DNA of 44,873 bases from Candidatus Albibeggiatoa sp. nov. BB20. GTDB lineage: Bacteria; Pseudomonadota; Gammaproteobacteria; Beggiatoales; Beggiatoaceae. The notes beneath the pieces are model-generated. The model was not told the DNA's origin and ran no database searches. It saw only the letters and a program-made list of their open reading frames with translations. Where the stretch lies: NCBI GenBank assembly GCA_016744725.1, contig JADGDW010000011.1:1-44873 (forward strand). Reading direction: 5' to 3'. The first letter of the stretch is position 1. Each line of letters opens with the position of its first letter. The translations under genes were made by a program, and so were the position numbers. Below, in pieces: positions 15,501 to 24,342 of this stretch.

Positions 15501-17199
15501 GCAGCACAAACCCTAACTCTTTGCTACTGGTATCAATCCAAGTGAGCAATATCATATCGCTGCTGATATTTTCGACTTGAAAGTTGTCAGGGGAATTCGG
15601 TGGCGCAGGTGGACAAATATTGGTTTGGACTGTAATTGAGCTCGGGTCAGAATCGCCATCCGCATTGGTCGCAACGATGTCAAATGTGTAGCTGGTATTA
15701 CATTTAGCTGCTTGAGAATAACTGCGGGTGCTGCTACTGACAGTCTTAACAGGGCTACCCGAGCGATAAATAGTAAAAGAATCAGCTACATTATCAGGAT
15801 ATGTCCAGCTAAAACTGGCTTGACTTGAATTATTTGTAGTGTCCTTTAAACCCAAAACATTATAAAGGATTTGTTCATCACCAAAGGTAAACACCGCATT
15901 GTCTGGAAAAGTCACATTACTGAAAATAGCGCTGCTGCCATCATTGCTATCTGCTGTGATTACAATGTCATAAGCTGAAGGCGTATCGGAATTATTGCCC
16001 AGTCCATCACTATCAATCATCAAAACCATATCCGAGCTTAAACTAAAACTACTGACATCGACTTCCATATTGACCGCAACGCCACTGGTATTGCGCACTT
16101 TCCATTCTTGTTGGATTCGTTTGCTGACGGTGAAATTATAATAACTATTCACAATTTGCGTCGTTACATATTGCGTCACATCATTGCTTAAACCAAAATT
16201 ATCATTGCCCCATAAAACCGCTTGCCCATCGGCTAAACTGGTTTGCTCCATTGTGATAATACTGCCACTATCCACGCTTTTGGATTTGGTTTGATTTAAG
16301 TCATTGGCATCATCACGAATAATCCCCGCGATGTTGTTATTATAATCCCCTGTATTTGCACCACTGTTATAAGCGAAGGTCTCGCTCATATCCCATAAAA
16401 TCGTGCCATCTGCTGCAATATAATTCACACTGTCTTGAAGCGTAATTCCATATTTTAAAGCAAGATAAGCGTTTACTTTTTGTAATTCATCATCAGTTAA
16501 GGCACGGTCATAAATAATAAATTCGGCTAACATACCTGAATAGTCAGCAATAGCACCACTATTTTTGCCTAAATACGCAGTATCATCGGGTAAAGATGCA
16601 CCAATTGCCGAACTGGTATCATAATCAGAATAAATTAAACCGTTATAAAAACCATCTTTTTGACTATCGCCTGCAATATCATCTCTAACCCCAACTAACA
16701 TTGAAATATTTGACGGCACACTGCTACTGTTAAATGCAGCCTTTCCATTCCCATCTAATGTGCCATTTTGCATCGCGATCCAAGTCACAATATTATCAGC
16801 ATCCTCAAATTGAAACAGGACTTGATTATCCGTCCGTTTATGCATGACCACAATAATGGTGAGCACTCCAGAATTATTGATATTGGGTACATTTGAGATT
16901 TTTAAAAAACGCGCGGCATTGGTAAAGTCAAGATAAGGATTAAAATTAAAGGTTTCATCGCTTGAATCTTGTACAAATAAGGGATAATTACTGGTATTGG
17001 TAAAGTTATATCCATTACCTGAACTATCATCCCATTGAGTGATTTCATCAGAGGCGTTAATCATCACTGTTGTGGCATCATCGGCTCTTAGCCATAAGTT
17101 TAAATCACTAGAAATACCTGCAGGAGCTGCAAGAACATCAAAAGTGAGCACCAATAGAAGCATAGTAATGCAAAAAAATAGTTTATTTTCCAACGGCAT
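12526..17199 (-). CDS. Giant secreted multidomain surface protein (DUF8202-like, four FN3, Pro-rich, repeat region)
   Basis: The 1557-residue protein has a signal peptide (residues 1-24). It then has a lectin-like LamG-type region (about 25-250) ending in ALKYGITL and a DUF8202-like stretch (about 250-445; GIIRDDANDLNQTKSKSV). Four FN3 domains follow (about 450-800), each with a conserved Cys before (S/T)Y-x-(F/Y) and a Cys at its end. A Pro/Glu-rich linker of PEPxxPEQPP type spans about 803-870. A glycine-rich beta region (about 900-1080; repeated GG-x-(I/M/V)-x-G) precedes at least two 32-residue helical repeats (IPAEAFAGI... and IPVSAFSGL..., about 1115-1180) and an unrecognised 330-residue C-terminus. 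It is probably an adhesin or matrix protein; no outer-membrane anchor is obvious. Confidence 0.85.
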   Translation of the reverse strand: MPLENKLFFCITMLLLVLTFDVLAAPAGISSDLNLWLRADDATTVMINASDEITQWDDSSGNGYNFTNTSNYPLFVQDSSDETFNFNPYLDFTNAARFLKISNVPNINNSGVLTIIVVMHKRTDNQVLFQFEDADNIVTWIAMQNGTLDGNGKAAFNSSSVPSNISMLVGVRDDIAGDSQKDGFYNGLIYSDYDTSSAIGASLPDDTAYLGKNSGAIADYSGMLAEFIIYDRALTDDELQKVNAYLALKYGITLQDSVNYIAADGTILWDMSETFAYNSGANTGDYNNNIAGIIRDDANDLNQTKSKSVDSGSIITMEQTSLADGQAVLWGNDNFGLSNDVTQYVTTQIVNSYYNFTVSKRIQQEWKVRNTSGVAVNMEVDVSSFSLSSDMVLMIDSDGLGNNSDTPSAYDIVITADSNDGSSAIFSNVTFPDNAVFTFGDEQILYNVLGLKDTTNNSSQASFSWTYPDNVADSFTIYRSGSPVKTVSSSTRSYSQAAKCNTSYTFDIVATNADGDSDPSSITVQTNICPPAPPNSPDNFQVENISSDMILLTWIDTSSKELGFVLQRFNRDTNSIEISFDLARDIETYQDTGLNCETAYSYSIAARGSASNSSNTSLEISTALCAPSNLQTSNTDTEVNLIWADNTDSETGYLLTRQIEDDETSLVEFDLSKNTSDFLDAEFDCATTYIYSLVAVASDGTQSTAITEKNTSNDCPELSTAPNNFVANTIQQTSINLTWSDDYNAETGFELSRDGTLISSLAANSTSFTDNSVECATSYTYSLLAFDNTTQSAETSLNVSSLDCDIVEPEPVIPEQPPIEPEPIIPEQPIIVPEPELPPVEPEPITPEQPPTEPTLPPEQPPTLPPETEEQPNVTAGNNGLPRTPKLGIVPVPTTNQNQVSGNLTILKAGVVTGGRLENESQSVGLVASIELLPNSLLIGGKMSGSNQSQGTVQDIHLTQYSDLTGGIIVGQIDNNGLLQNITIAENAILKSSLGTGELTGWVRNFGTIKGFMTLQAGSSLFGGVIDGEIIGNLNNPPFIGMAQIAEGSILKNVRLSPTTVLPAKVTLINVIFPNDTESPDLQDFNLKPQQLSLLTAAQMMFEPTLWRILDSNELALIPAEAFAGIVAESMQFMSPRIINNLTTEQFSHIPVSAFSGLTRDNIAAFSPEIIQLWTEHHLNALNIEEWQNTTLISKIIANLNPKFISIETIQTLLPDTWQIDVQTGALTAPEKALLSFPAFSNQNISNNIDLPFIINTNSRIGFAGLGTGNTVRNSFNASLKVPRLDQLDLSKFIFTQNQFGIFNIVGTDEYEGTVFAFMPNTNNIEQAPLNVKVGIEVLENGYFRMTTPDFQTFVLIPAPNNPVDLQRALGQDSQIVLSSQGDVMMGFNQTVTTRRQIRFETDVMMIGMFDAFIEPAPNDFCSFDCGFGMEFPNDLDFPNNFRARSEAQMTYADGSKQKIYPTVIYPNRLIDLLQQFDNIEKILYNADGSFTVTLKSTDKYLLEADFNVDFIRLKLGEKRRATIDLQTISNELFVVYQVQYEDLWLQFNLLVSKLNN

Positions 17200-17468
17200 G
17201 TTTTTATATGACTTTGTTTTAAATGTTTATAAAGAGGATTACTAGAAATAATAGATATTTTTAGTCATAAAACAAGTTAAAAATGATAATCGTTCTTACA
17301 AAGAGGCTCACAATCAAATGAATCCTATCTAACATTAAGTATTGGTTTTATTTTTACTATAGTCAGAATGAATTTAATCCCTGATTCTGCTTGTCCTTAA
17401 AGTATCCAAACCCTTATAGTTCCTCTATAATAAACAGTTATGGTAGTTAAAACATTTAAGGAGATGCC

Positions 17469-20400
17469 ATGAAACATCTGACTCGATGGCTGGCGATGAC
17501 TTTATTATTGATGTCATCTAATTTGTATGCCACCAGTGTCTATTACATTGCCAATAATGGTAATGATGCAAATGATGGGCTAAGTCCTGAAACAGCTTGG
17601 CAAACGCCCAGTAGAGTAAAACAAGAAATTTTCCCTGATGGTGCAAAAATCTTGTTAAAGCGCGGTGAAACATTCCGTGGTGAAATGAGTTTACACAAAC
17701 AACCGCAAAACATCTCATTTGATGCCTATGGTGATGGCGACGCACCTATATTAAAAGGTAGTGTGCTTATTCAAAATTGGCAAAAAACCACCCATCCTAA
17801 TTTAGACAGCAGTAAAGTCTATGAGGCAGATGTCACGCCGTTTATTACACCTAATTCTGACGGCACTTATGACCCAATCCAATATCTATTTGCTAATGAT
17901 AGCATGATGACGATTGCGCGTTATCCTAACGTAGATTCACCTTTAGACAAAAACTGGTTAGTGATTGATAAAGGTACGACTAAATTAGGTAAAAATGCAA
18001 TTAGTGACCAAGCATTAGTGGACTATAAAAAGCCTGATAATTATTGGAAAGGTGCGATTTTACGTTTACGTAACTATAGTTGGAGCTATCGTATTATACC
18101 GATTACTGGGTTCAATTCTGCCACAGGTAAGATTGTAGCAACCACCGATAAATACAGCATTGGTACTTATCAGTTACCTGATTGGGGCTATTTCATCGAT
18201 GATAAATTAGAAGAATTAGATCACCCTGGTGAATGGTATTACGACCAAGATGCACGCAAAATCTATCTTTACCCTAAAAATAATGCCAACCCTAATAATT
18301 TGCAGATCGAAGGGATGTTTTATAGTTCTGGCATCACTTTGGGTAATAAGCAAAATGGCGCGACGATTCAAAATTTGAATATTCAACACTATACAGATGT
18401 TGCCATTGCCTTAAGCCAAACTAATAATGTCACGATTCAACACAATATTTTCATTCACAACTTACGTGCTTTAAAACCATTCAGTTGTGCAGATTTATAC
18501 GTTGCAAATAATTATCTGGATCATCAAATAAAATCAGGTTTTGAATTATTTAGCCCTAATTCTTTTGATTTAGGCAATACTGTAATTGAGAAAAACTATA
18601 TTACTAACACCGCGATGTATCGGGTTTATGGCTGGCGTTATAAAGGTGAATTCGGTGGGATTCCAATTTCTGTATTTAGTACAGGCTATAACGTGCGTAA
18701 AAACTTCATTGATACCAGTAGTTATGTCGGTATTTCATTACACGCAGGTGGTGAACATATTATTGAAAATAACTTAGTGATGAATACGCTGGCCTTATTA
18801 AATGATGGTGGCGCGATTGTTTATAACTCTGATAATACCAAAGTAAACGGCAATTTCACTTTGAATTCAATTGGCAACGTAGATGATTCTAACGGTTGTA
18901 TGAGTTTAGCCAAAGACCCTTGTAACCATCACACTACTTATGGCATGGGCATCGGTTCAAACAGTAAATGGAAAGGTAACACCATTGAAGGCAATACGGT
19001 TGCGAACAACCAAGATGTTGGGATTCGTTTAAATGCGTTTATCAACACCACTGTACGTAACAATTTGACGTTTAATAATGATGTTGAAGTGCGCTTAGAA
19101 GATGAATTAGGCCCATCTTATGGCAACGTAGTTGAAAATAATACCTTAGTGCCTTTAGACCCTGAACGCATTGCTATTTTGCTGACCAATGATACTAATC
19201 ACGGTCGTTATAACACTAACTTCTATTGCAACCCATATAATGATGTGTACTTAAAACGTGATGGCAAATCTTACTCATTGCCGCATTGGAAGAAAAAATT
19301 CCCTCAATACTCGACCACTGCAACTGAATGTAGCATCAAATTAGCCAGTTATAAATCAACGCCGATTGGTGGTAATTTAATGTCTAAAGGCAGCTTTGAT
19401 GTTGATGAATCTAGTTGGGCTCCTGTTGGGGATTATCTTACATTCGATACGGGTAAATTGGACGGTGGTAGCTTGAAAGTGGTTTATCCTGCTGATAACG
19501 GCACGAAAACCAGCTTTACTATTTTTCAACAAAACACGTTCTCAATGACGGAGGGTTCTTGGTATAAAGTCTCATTTAGTACATTGGGCAAAACCTATGG
19601 TGGTGTGAGTTTGGCAATTGCCAGAACTAAGCCTGAATATATTTTCGTAGAACGCGCAAATTTTGCCATGGCGAATACACGTAAAGAGCATGAATATTAT
19701 TTCCAAGCAGGTGAAACCTCTGATGCGATGAAATTATTGTTCACCATCACAGAGGACGATAGCAAAACCTATTGGATTGATAATATTTCTGTAGCTGAAG
19801 TGCAATTACAAGATACGCCATTAGCGACTGATATTGCTCAACTATTCATGAATCCAACTGAACGTTCTCATGATTTCAATTTGGGTAGCGCGACTTACAA
19901 AGGTTTAAATGGTAATGCTGTAACGGGCAACTTAACCCTTGCCGCTTATTCTTCAAAAGTATTGATGTTAGATGATGGTTCAAGTGCTGCGTCTGACGTG
20001 AATGATTGGGATGAGATTCGCCGTGAGTTGGTTCAAGAATATGTAGGGCATATTGTTAATCCTGATGCTGTGTTATTAGATGGTAGTGGTGGCACATCAA
20101 CAACGCCTACAATCCCAATAGTTACCACCTTGGCAGTACCGCAATTAAGTCTCAATATTGTTGATACTACAGCAAACTTTACTTGGACGGCCGTTGCTAA
20201 TGCGACCAGTTATGAAATTTATTATTCAACGGCTGAACGGCCAGACTTAGTGAATTTATTAGCTGAAATCGGTGGCACATCCCATAGCATTGAAGTATTA
20301 CCGGGCTCTGCTTATAACGTCACTGTGGTTGCAAAAGCAGTTGTGAATGGGCAAGAAATTCGTAGCTCAAATTCTAATGTTGAAACCTTTGACGTGCCAG

Positions 20401-20681
20401 CACAAAATATTGCAGCTCCTCAACTCACTTCAACCGTAAATGGTAATAATGTGACATTGGATTGGACAAGTATTCCAAACGCTGAAATATATTATGTGTA
20501 CTATGCACCCTATCCAAATGCAGAATCATTGGGTAAATTCCAATTTGCAGGTAATAGTGTCTCAGGTGAGTTAGCACCGGGTTCAGAATATTATTTTGCG
20601 GTGCTTGGTTTTGCGCGAATTAACGGCAAGCTAGTTGCAAGTGAAGTGTCTAATGTTGAAGTGGTGATTATTCCTAAATAA
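17469..20681 (+). CDS. Secreted right-handed beta-helix protein with C-terminal FN3 domains
   Basis: The start has AAGGAGA 6 bp upstream. A signal peptide (about residues 1-21) leads a 1070-residue protein. The opening (YYIANNGNDANDGLSPETAWQ) is the standard N-terminal cap of pectate-lyase-like beta-helix proteins. Residues about 280-590 hold repeated NN-x-(V/I)-xxN turns typical of parallel beta-helices. A carbohydrate-binding-like segment (about 630-790) and two FN3 modules (about 880-1070) follow. It may be a polysaccharide lyase, epimerase or binding protein. The catalytic residues of a named family could not be fixed. The gene diverges from the giant surface protein and ends at a clear terminator. 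Confidence 0.85.
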   Translation: MKHLTRWLAMTLLLMSSNLYATSVYYIANNGNDANDGLSPETAWQTPSRVKQEIFPDGAKILLKRGETFRGEMSLHKQPQNISFDAYGDGDAPILKGSVLIQNWQKTTHPNLDSSKVYEADVTPFITPNSDGTYDPIQYLFANDSMMTIARYPNVDSPLDKNWLVIDKGTTKLGKNAISDQALVDYKKPDNYWKGAILRLRNYSWSYRIIPITGFNSATGKIVATTDKYSIGTYQLPDWGYFIDDKLEELDHPGEWYYDQDARKIYLYPKNNANPNNLQIEGMFYSSGITLGNKQNGATIQNLNIQHYTDVAIALSQTNNVTIQHNIFIHNLRALKPFSCADLYVANNYLDHQIKSGFELFSPNSFDLGNTVIEKNYITNTAMYRVYGWRYKGEFGGIPISVFSTGYNVRKNFIDTSSYVGISLHAGGEHIIENNLVMNTLALLNDGGAIVYNSDNTKVNGNFTLNSIGNVDDSNGCMSLAKDPCNHHTTYGMGIGSNSKWKGNTIEGNTVANNQDVGIRLNAFINTTVRNNLTFNNDVEVRLEDELGPSYGNVVENNTLVPLDPERIAILLTNDTNHGRYNTNFYCNPYNDVYLKRDGKSYSLPHWKKKFPQYSTTATECSIKLASYKSTPIGGNLMSKGSFDVDESSWAPVGDYLTFDTGKLDGGSLKVVYPADNGTKTSFTIFQQNTFSMTEGSWYKVSFSTLGKTYGGVSLAIARTKPEYIFVERANFAMANTRKEHEYYFQAGETSDAMKLLFTITEDDSKTYWIDNISVAEVQLQDTPLATDIAQLFMNPTERSHDFNLGSATYKGLNGNAVTGNLTLAAYSSKVLMLDDGSSAASDVNDWDEIRRELVQEYVGHIVNPDAVLLDGSGGTSTTPTIPIVTTLAVPQLSLNIVDTTANFTWTAVANATSYEIYYSTAERPDLVNLLAEIGGTSHSIEVLPGSAYNVTVVAKAVVNGQEIRSSNSNVETFDVPAQNIAAPQLTSTVNGNNVTLDWTSIPNAEIYYVYYAPYPNAESLGKFQFAGNSVSGELAPGSEYYFAVLGFARINGKLVASEVSNVEVVIIPK

Positions 20682-20706
20682 CATTGCTTAACTTATGAAT
20701 TAAAAA

Positions 20707-20740
20707 AGCTGGGTTAGGTTTGACTAATCTGGCTTTTTTT
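20707..20740 (+). terminator. Rho-independent terminator of the beta-helix gene
   Basis: AGCTGGGTTAG (20707-20717) pairs over its full length (with wobbles) with CTAATCTGGCT (20724-20734) around a 6-base loop, followed by seven T. An A-run precedes the stem. Confidence 0.85.
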
Positions 20741-20829
20741 GTGATAGTTAAAAACAGAAAATCTGTTTAAATTTACTGTATATACATTGATAATTTATTT
20801 ACTGGTCACTGAGAAGGAGTAGGATAATA

Positions 20830-21522
20830 ATGAAATGGTTTACGGTGTTATTCCTGTTATTAGCAAGTTTTTCGGTTTGGGCTGGCGATGCGGCAAAGTT
20901 AAACTTTATTGGTTTTTCCGATGCGGGTAATTATCTCGCTTATCAACAGTTTTGGATTTCTGACGGTGAAGATGCAGCCCATGCTGAAATTCACATTATT
21001 GATGTTGAGCGAAATCGTCATACGATTCCACCGATTGTACATCATCATCCAGATAGCCACCAATTATCGACGCTACGTCAAAAAAATATCAAAGCAGCTT
21101 CAGGTAAGCTCAAAAAATATAAAATCCGCACCAATAATCAAGGCGATTTACTGGTATCTAAACGTTTCAACGATATTGGAGCAAATGGTAAACAAGTGCG
21201 TTTTTCAGTCGGTACACCATTGGCTAATATGCCAAATATCAAATATAAATTAAATTTGCAGGAACAAGGCAGTAATATTAATTGTGGTGCAGGCAAAGCT
21301 AAAATGTTTCACCTAACCTTGCTTAATGAAGGCGCGAAGAAAACCAAAACCTTGCAAAAAGATAGAAATATTCCAAAAGATCGAGGGTGTCCACTGGGTT
21401 ATCGAATCCAAGATGTTTATGCTTATCATGAAGAATTTGTCGTGGTATTTTTAAATGTATTTCAAGCAGGTTTTGAAGGTAACAGTATGCGCTACATGAT
21501 TGTAACGGGTACATTAAACTAG
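20830..21522 (+). CDS. DUF2259-like secreted protein
   Basis: The 230-residue product has GAAGGAG 11 bp before the ATG and a signal peptide (residues 1-18, cleavage after VWAG). The mature start (KLNFIGFSDAGNYLAYQQFW) is the hallmark of DUF2259 'predicted secreted proteins', which read an organism's own 'FS.DG.Y.AFE.YG.DG'-like motif. The remainder is beta-rich and basic. Function is unknown in the family. It is followed 16 bp later by the TTG-started gene at 21539, probably in one operon. Confidence 0.75.
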   Translation: MKWFTVLFLLLASFSVWAGDAAKLNFIGFSDAGNYLAYQQFWISDGEDAAHAEIHIIDVERNRHTIPPIVHHHPDSHQLSTLRQKNIKAASGKLKKYKIRTNNQGDLLVSKRFNDIGANGKQVRFSVGTPLANMPNIKYKLNLQEQGSNINCGAGKAKMFHLTLLNEGAKKTKTLQKDRNIPKDRGCPLGYRIQDVYAYHEEFVVVFLNVFQAGFEGNSMRYMIVTGTLN

Positions 21523-21538
21523 TTTTTGGAGTTAGATT

Positions 21539-22342
21539 TTGTCTCAAATTATTATTGCAACTAGTATTGCCCCTAAAAATATTGAAAACCAAAAGCTTGC
21601 AACAGAAAGCTGGGTAAAATGTGGCTTTAAAGTCGTTTCAGTTAATATTAAGCAAGAAATCAAACAATTACGCTCACAATTTCCACATGTCACTTTTCAT
21701 GAAGCCAAGCGTGATGCACGTAAACAAGCAGGCCGCCCATTGGTTTATATTAAAGATGTTCTGGCCTATTTAGAAAAGCATGGCACGCCTGTTTGTGGCA
21801 TTGTAAATTCTGATATTCATTTTAAAGCAGCACCACAAATTGTTGATTTTTTAGAACAATATACAAAAGGTGCATTGTTATTTGCCTCACGAATTGATGT
21901 CGATGATTTAGAGCAGCCTGCGGGGCGTACTTGGTGGCGTGGGATGGATACGTTTTTTTTTGATAAAAAAATCATCCCCTTTATACCTGAGTCTCGATTT
22001 TGTCTTGGTACACCTTGGTGGGATTTATGGTTTATTCTAATTGCATTAACCAAAGGCGTAGATATTCGTTATTTAACCACACCTTTTGCCTATCATATCG
22101 TACACCAATGGAATTGGGATGATGCCATGGCGATTCAGTATGGTGCGCATTTTGTTGAGTTTTTCGGAGCTAAGCCGACATCCGCCCAAGAATTGTTAAA
22201 TTTAGCAAAAACAGATGAGAAACAAGCATTAGGTACATTGCAGCAAATTACCACAAGTAGTTATAACACAATCTTTTTATCGAAGAAAACCCAATGGATG
22301 GCTTATGACATGTATTCGGATTTATTAGATAAAAGCGAATAG
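21539..22342 (+). CDS. Possible glycosyltransferase-like protein
   Basis: The frame opens at TTG 21539 with GGAG 7 bp upstream; no earlier or better start is available, so an unusual TTG start is likely. The 267-residue cytosolic-type protein begins with a Rossmann-like strand (IIIATSIAPKN) and has an NSDIHF motif (about residue 89) in the position of the DxD-like metal site of GT-A glycosyltransferases. A tryptophan-rich region follows (TPWWDLWF, about residue 160). Substrate is unknown. It is co-oriented with the DUF2259-like gene. Alternative: an unrelated alpha/beta protein. Confidence 0.5.
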   Translation: MSQIIIATSIAPKNIENQKLATESWVKCGFKVVSVNIKQEIKQLRSQFPHVTFHEAKRDARKQAGRPLVYIKDVLAYLEKHGTPVCGIVNSDIHFKAAPQIVDFLEQYTKGALLFASRIDVDDLEQPAGRTWWRGMDTFFFDKKIIPFIPESRFCLGTPWWDLWFILIALTKGVDIRYLTTPFAYHIVHQWNWDDAMAIQYGAHFVEFFGAKPTSAQELLNLAKTDEKQALGTLQQITTSSYNTIFLSKKTQWMAYDMYSDLLDKSE

Positions 22343-22433
22343 ATAAACTTCAAATTTAGCCTTACTTAGTTCCTCAAGAGCGAGTAAGGCCGTGTGATAA
22401 TATTTTATGTGACAACAAGCGATCAAAAGGTTT

Positions 22434-23345
22434 TTAAATACTTAATGATTCTTCAGCTTTATTGGCTAAAATATAATACTGAGGCTCACCTAAATAGCCA
22501 TAGAGCTTTGACCAATAATGGCATAAACAAGCATCAGCAAAACCTACTTCACGTAACTGCTCTAAAAAATCCCAACCAAAATCATTGAAAACCAGTGAAC
22601 CTTGTTCTGAAATAGGATTACCATGATAAGCAGGTTCTAAATAGTGTTCTAATTGCCCATTTTTGACTTCAGCACGACACACAGTTTGTTTTGATACCAC
22701 ATGAAATGGGATTGATAGGAATAATTCCCCTGCAGGTTTTAAAACCCGATAAATTTCTTGTAATGCTTTGTTGGGTTGATTGACATGTTCTAGTACGTCA
22801 TTTGACATGATTAAATCTAAACTGCTATCAGAAAAACTTAGTTGTTCCAGATTTTCATGGCGCATATTCTTAATCAATCCATCCTGTAGCGTACCGCCTT
22901 CAATTTCTTCACCTAAGTATTCGCTACCAATACAAGTTACATCTTCAAGAGACTTAAAATAATTGACTAGCCATTGATAAACAGGGGTAATTTGTTCGGT
23001 TGCATATAGCGTTAATGGTTGGTCATTGGCTTCACGACGTTCACGAATACTGTCTTTAATAGCGTGAAGAATAGCGCGTTGTCGGTTATTCAAATGACAT
23101 TGACATAAAATCCGTTCTCGCCAATTGGGTAACCAACCTTTCTCTGTTGTAACGCCACCAAATTGCTTATCAACTAAAAACATCGAATGTTTATCACAGC
23201 CTTTACAAATACCACTAAATTTAAATGAATCCTGCTTAGCATGTTGCTCAATTAGGTTTTGTTCAAATGCTCTATTTGCTGAGAATTGCCCATTTAAATA
23301 ATATTGTTTGAATGAAGCATAATCATAAAACTTTTGTACTATCAT
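22434..23345 (-). CDS. SAM-dependent methyltransferase (class I), with Cys-rich N-terminus
   Basis: The 303-residue protein carries the type-11 methyltransferase core: a SAM-fold region from about residue 110, an acidic post-II motif (LDLIMSNDVLEHVNQPNKAL, about residue 180) and RVLKPAGELFLSIPFH. The usual glycine-rich motif I is replaced by a GSEYLGE-type loop. Four cysteines in CKGCDK and LCQCHLNNRQRA near residues 45-85 suggest a zinc site, as in methyltransferases acting in surface-sugar pathways. Its ATG overlaps the cpoB stop by 4 bp, so it is translationally coupled to cpoB. Substrate unknown. Confidence 0.8.
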   Translation of the reverse strand: MIVQKFYDYASFKQYYLNGQFSANRAFEQNLIEQHAKQDSFKFSGICKGCDKHSMFLVDKQFGGVTTEKGWLPNWRERILCQCHLNNRQRAILHAIKDSIRERREANDQPLTLYATEQITPVYQWLVNYFKSLEDVTCIGSEYLGEEIEGGTLQDGLIKNMRHENLEQLSFSDSSLDLIMSNDVLEHVNQPNKALQEIYRVLKPAGELFLSIPFHVVSKQTVCRAEVKNGQLEHYLEPAYHGNPISEQGSLVFNDFGWDFLEQLREVGFADACLCHYWSKLYGYLGEPQYYILANKAEESLSI

Positions 23346-24022
23346 TGCTGATTCATCTCTGCTAATTTTTTGGATGCTAAACGTGCAACAGATTCGTTCG
23401 GATATTTTTGTTTGACTTGAGTGAATAAAGTTTTAGCTTGTCCAAAATCTTTTAATTCATAGTAACAATACGCTATTTTCAATTCAGCTTGAGCACGCTT
23501 GGTACTATTTGCATAGCGTTCAGTTAATTGCTCATAAGTGACTAAAGCCGAAATAAAATCTTGTTTTGAATAATAAGCTTCAGCTAACCAATATTGTGCA
23601 TCATCAGCATATTGACTGTTTGGATACATAATGAGAAATTCTTGAAAGTTGCTAATCGCTAATTCATCATTGCCCGCTTCCAGCGATAAGTAGGTTTTTT
23701 GATAGGCTTTTTTATCATCAGATGTTGTTGGATTGTTTGGTGCAATATTGTTGCGGCCAATAGGTGTTGTCACAGTTGGTTTTGCTATTGGTTCAAGTCG
23801 TTGTGTTTCCATGCGTTTAACTTGATGCTCAAGTAATTCGATCTCACCACGGAGCTGTTGAATTTCAATATGTTGCTGTGCGATTTGGCTATCTTGTTCC
23901 AACATCGTTTGCCGTAATTGTGAAACTTGCTGTTGTAAGTACAGCATGTCTGATTCAAGTTGAGTTTGTGCCGATGCTGAATGCATCCAAACACAAAGCC
24001 CAAACCATAGCCATTTTTGCAT
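23342..24022 (-). CDS. cpoB: CpoB/YbgF, Tol-Pal-associated cell-division coordinator
   Basis: CpoB links outer-membrane constriction by Tol-Pal with septal peptidoglycan synthesis in the periplasm. ATG 24022 is chosen because GAGG lies 6 bp upstream and it gives a proper signal peptide (MQKWLWFGLCVWMHSASA). An upstream in-frame ATG (24046) adds eight residues and no ribosome site. The 226-residue protein has an N-terminal coiled coil (about 25-75, trimerisation domain), a polar linker and three TPR-like repeats (GNDELAISNFQEFL, PNSQYADDAQYWLAEAYY and so on). Unusually it is not next to pal/tolB here but is followed by a methyltransferase gene. Confidence 0.88.
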   Translation of the reverse strand: MQKWLWFGLCVWMHSASAQTQLESDMLYLQQQVSQLRQTMLEQDSQIAQQHIEIQQLRGEIELLEHQVKRMETQRLEPIAKPTVTTPIGRNNIAPNNPTTSDDKKAYQKTYLSLEAGNDELAISNFQEFLIMYPNSQYADDAQYWLAEAYYSKQDFISALVTYEQLTERYANSTKRAQAELKIAYCYYELKDFGQAKTLFTQVKQKYPNESVARLASKKLAEMNQQ

Positions 24023-24342
24023 AAAACACCTCATAAAGTGAGACATAAGTTAATCCATATTTTGCAGAATTTATGGGAATAAAACAAGATAAACCCATTT
24101 TTATAGCAAAATGCTCAAACCTGTTTCAAATAAACGGGAAATCATCGAATCAATTGTAGAATGGAATGAACCCCGCCGAATAAAACGCATAAGCAGTGAG
24201 TTAAAAACCAGCCCTTATCCCATCCTAATAAAATTTTTTAAAATCTGTAGGTCACAGGAGTTAATTAAATTATTTTTTAGAGAGTTCCCTATCTTTAGCT
24301 GACATGGTATGTTATGCCCAACTTAAGCATAATGGTGTTGCC

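Noticed and set aside
24111..24302. 63-codon + frame before mlaF
   Set aside because: No ribosome site, no recognisable motif, and it fills the mlaF leader; coding is not supported.
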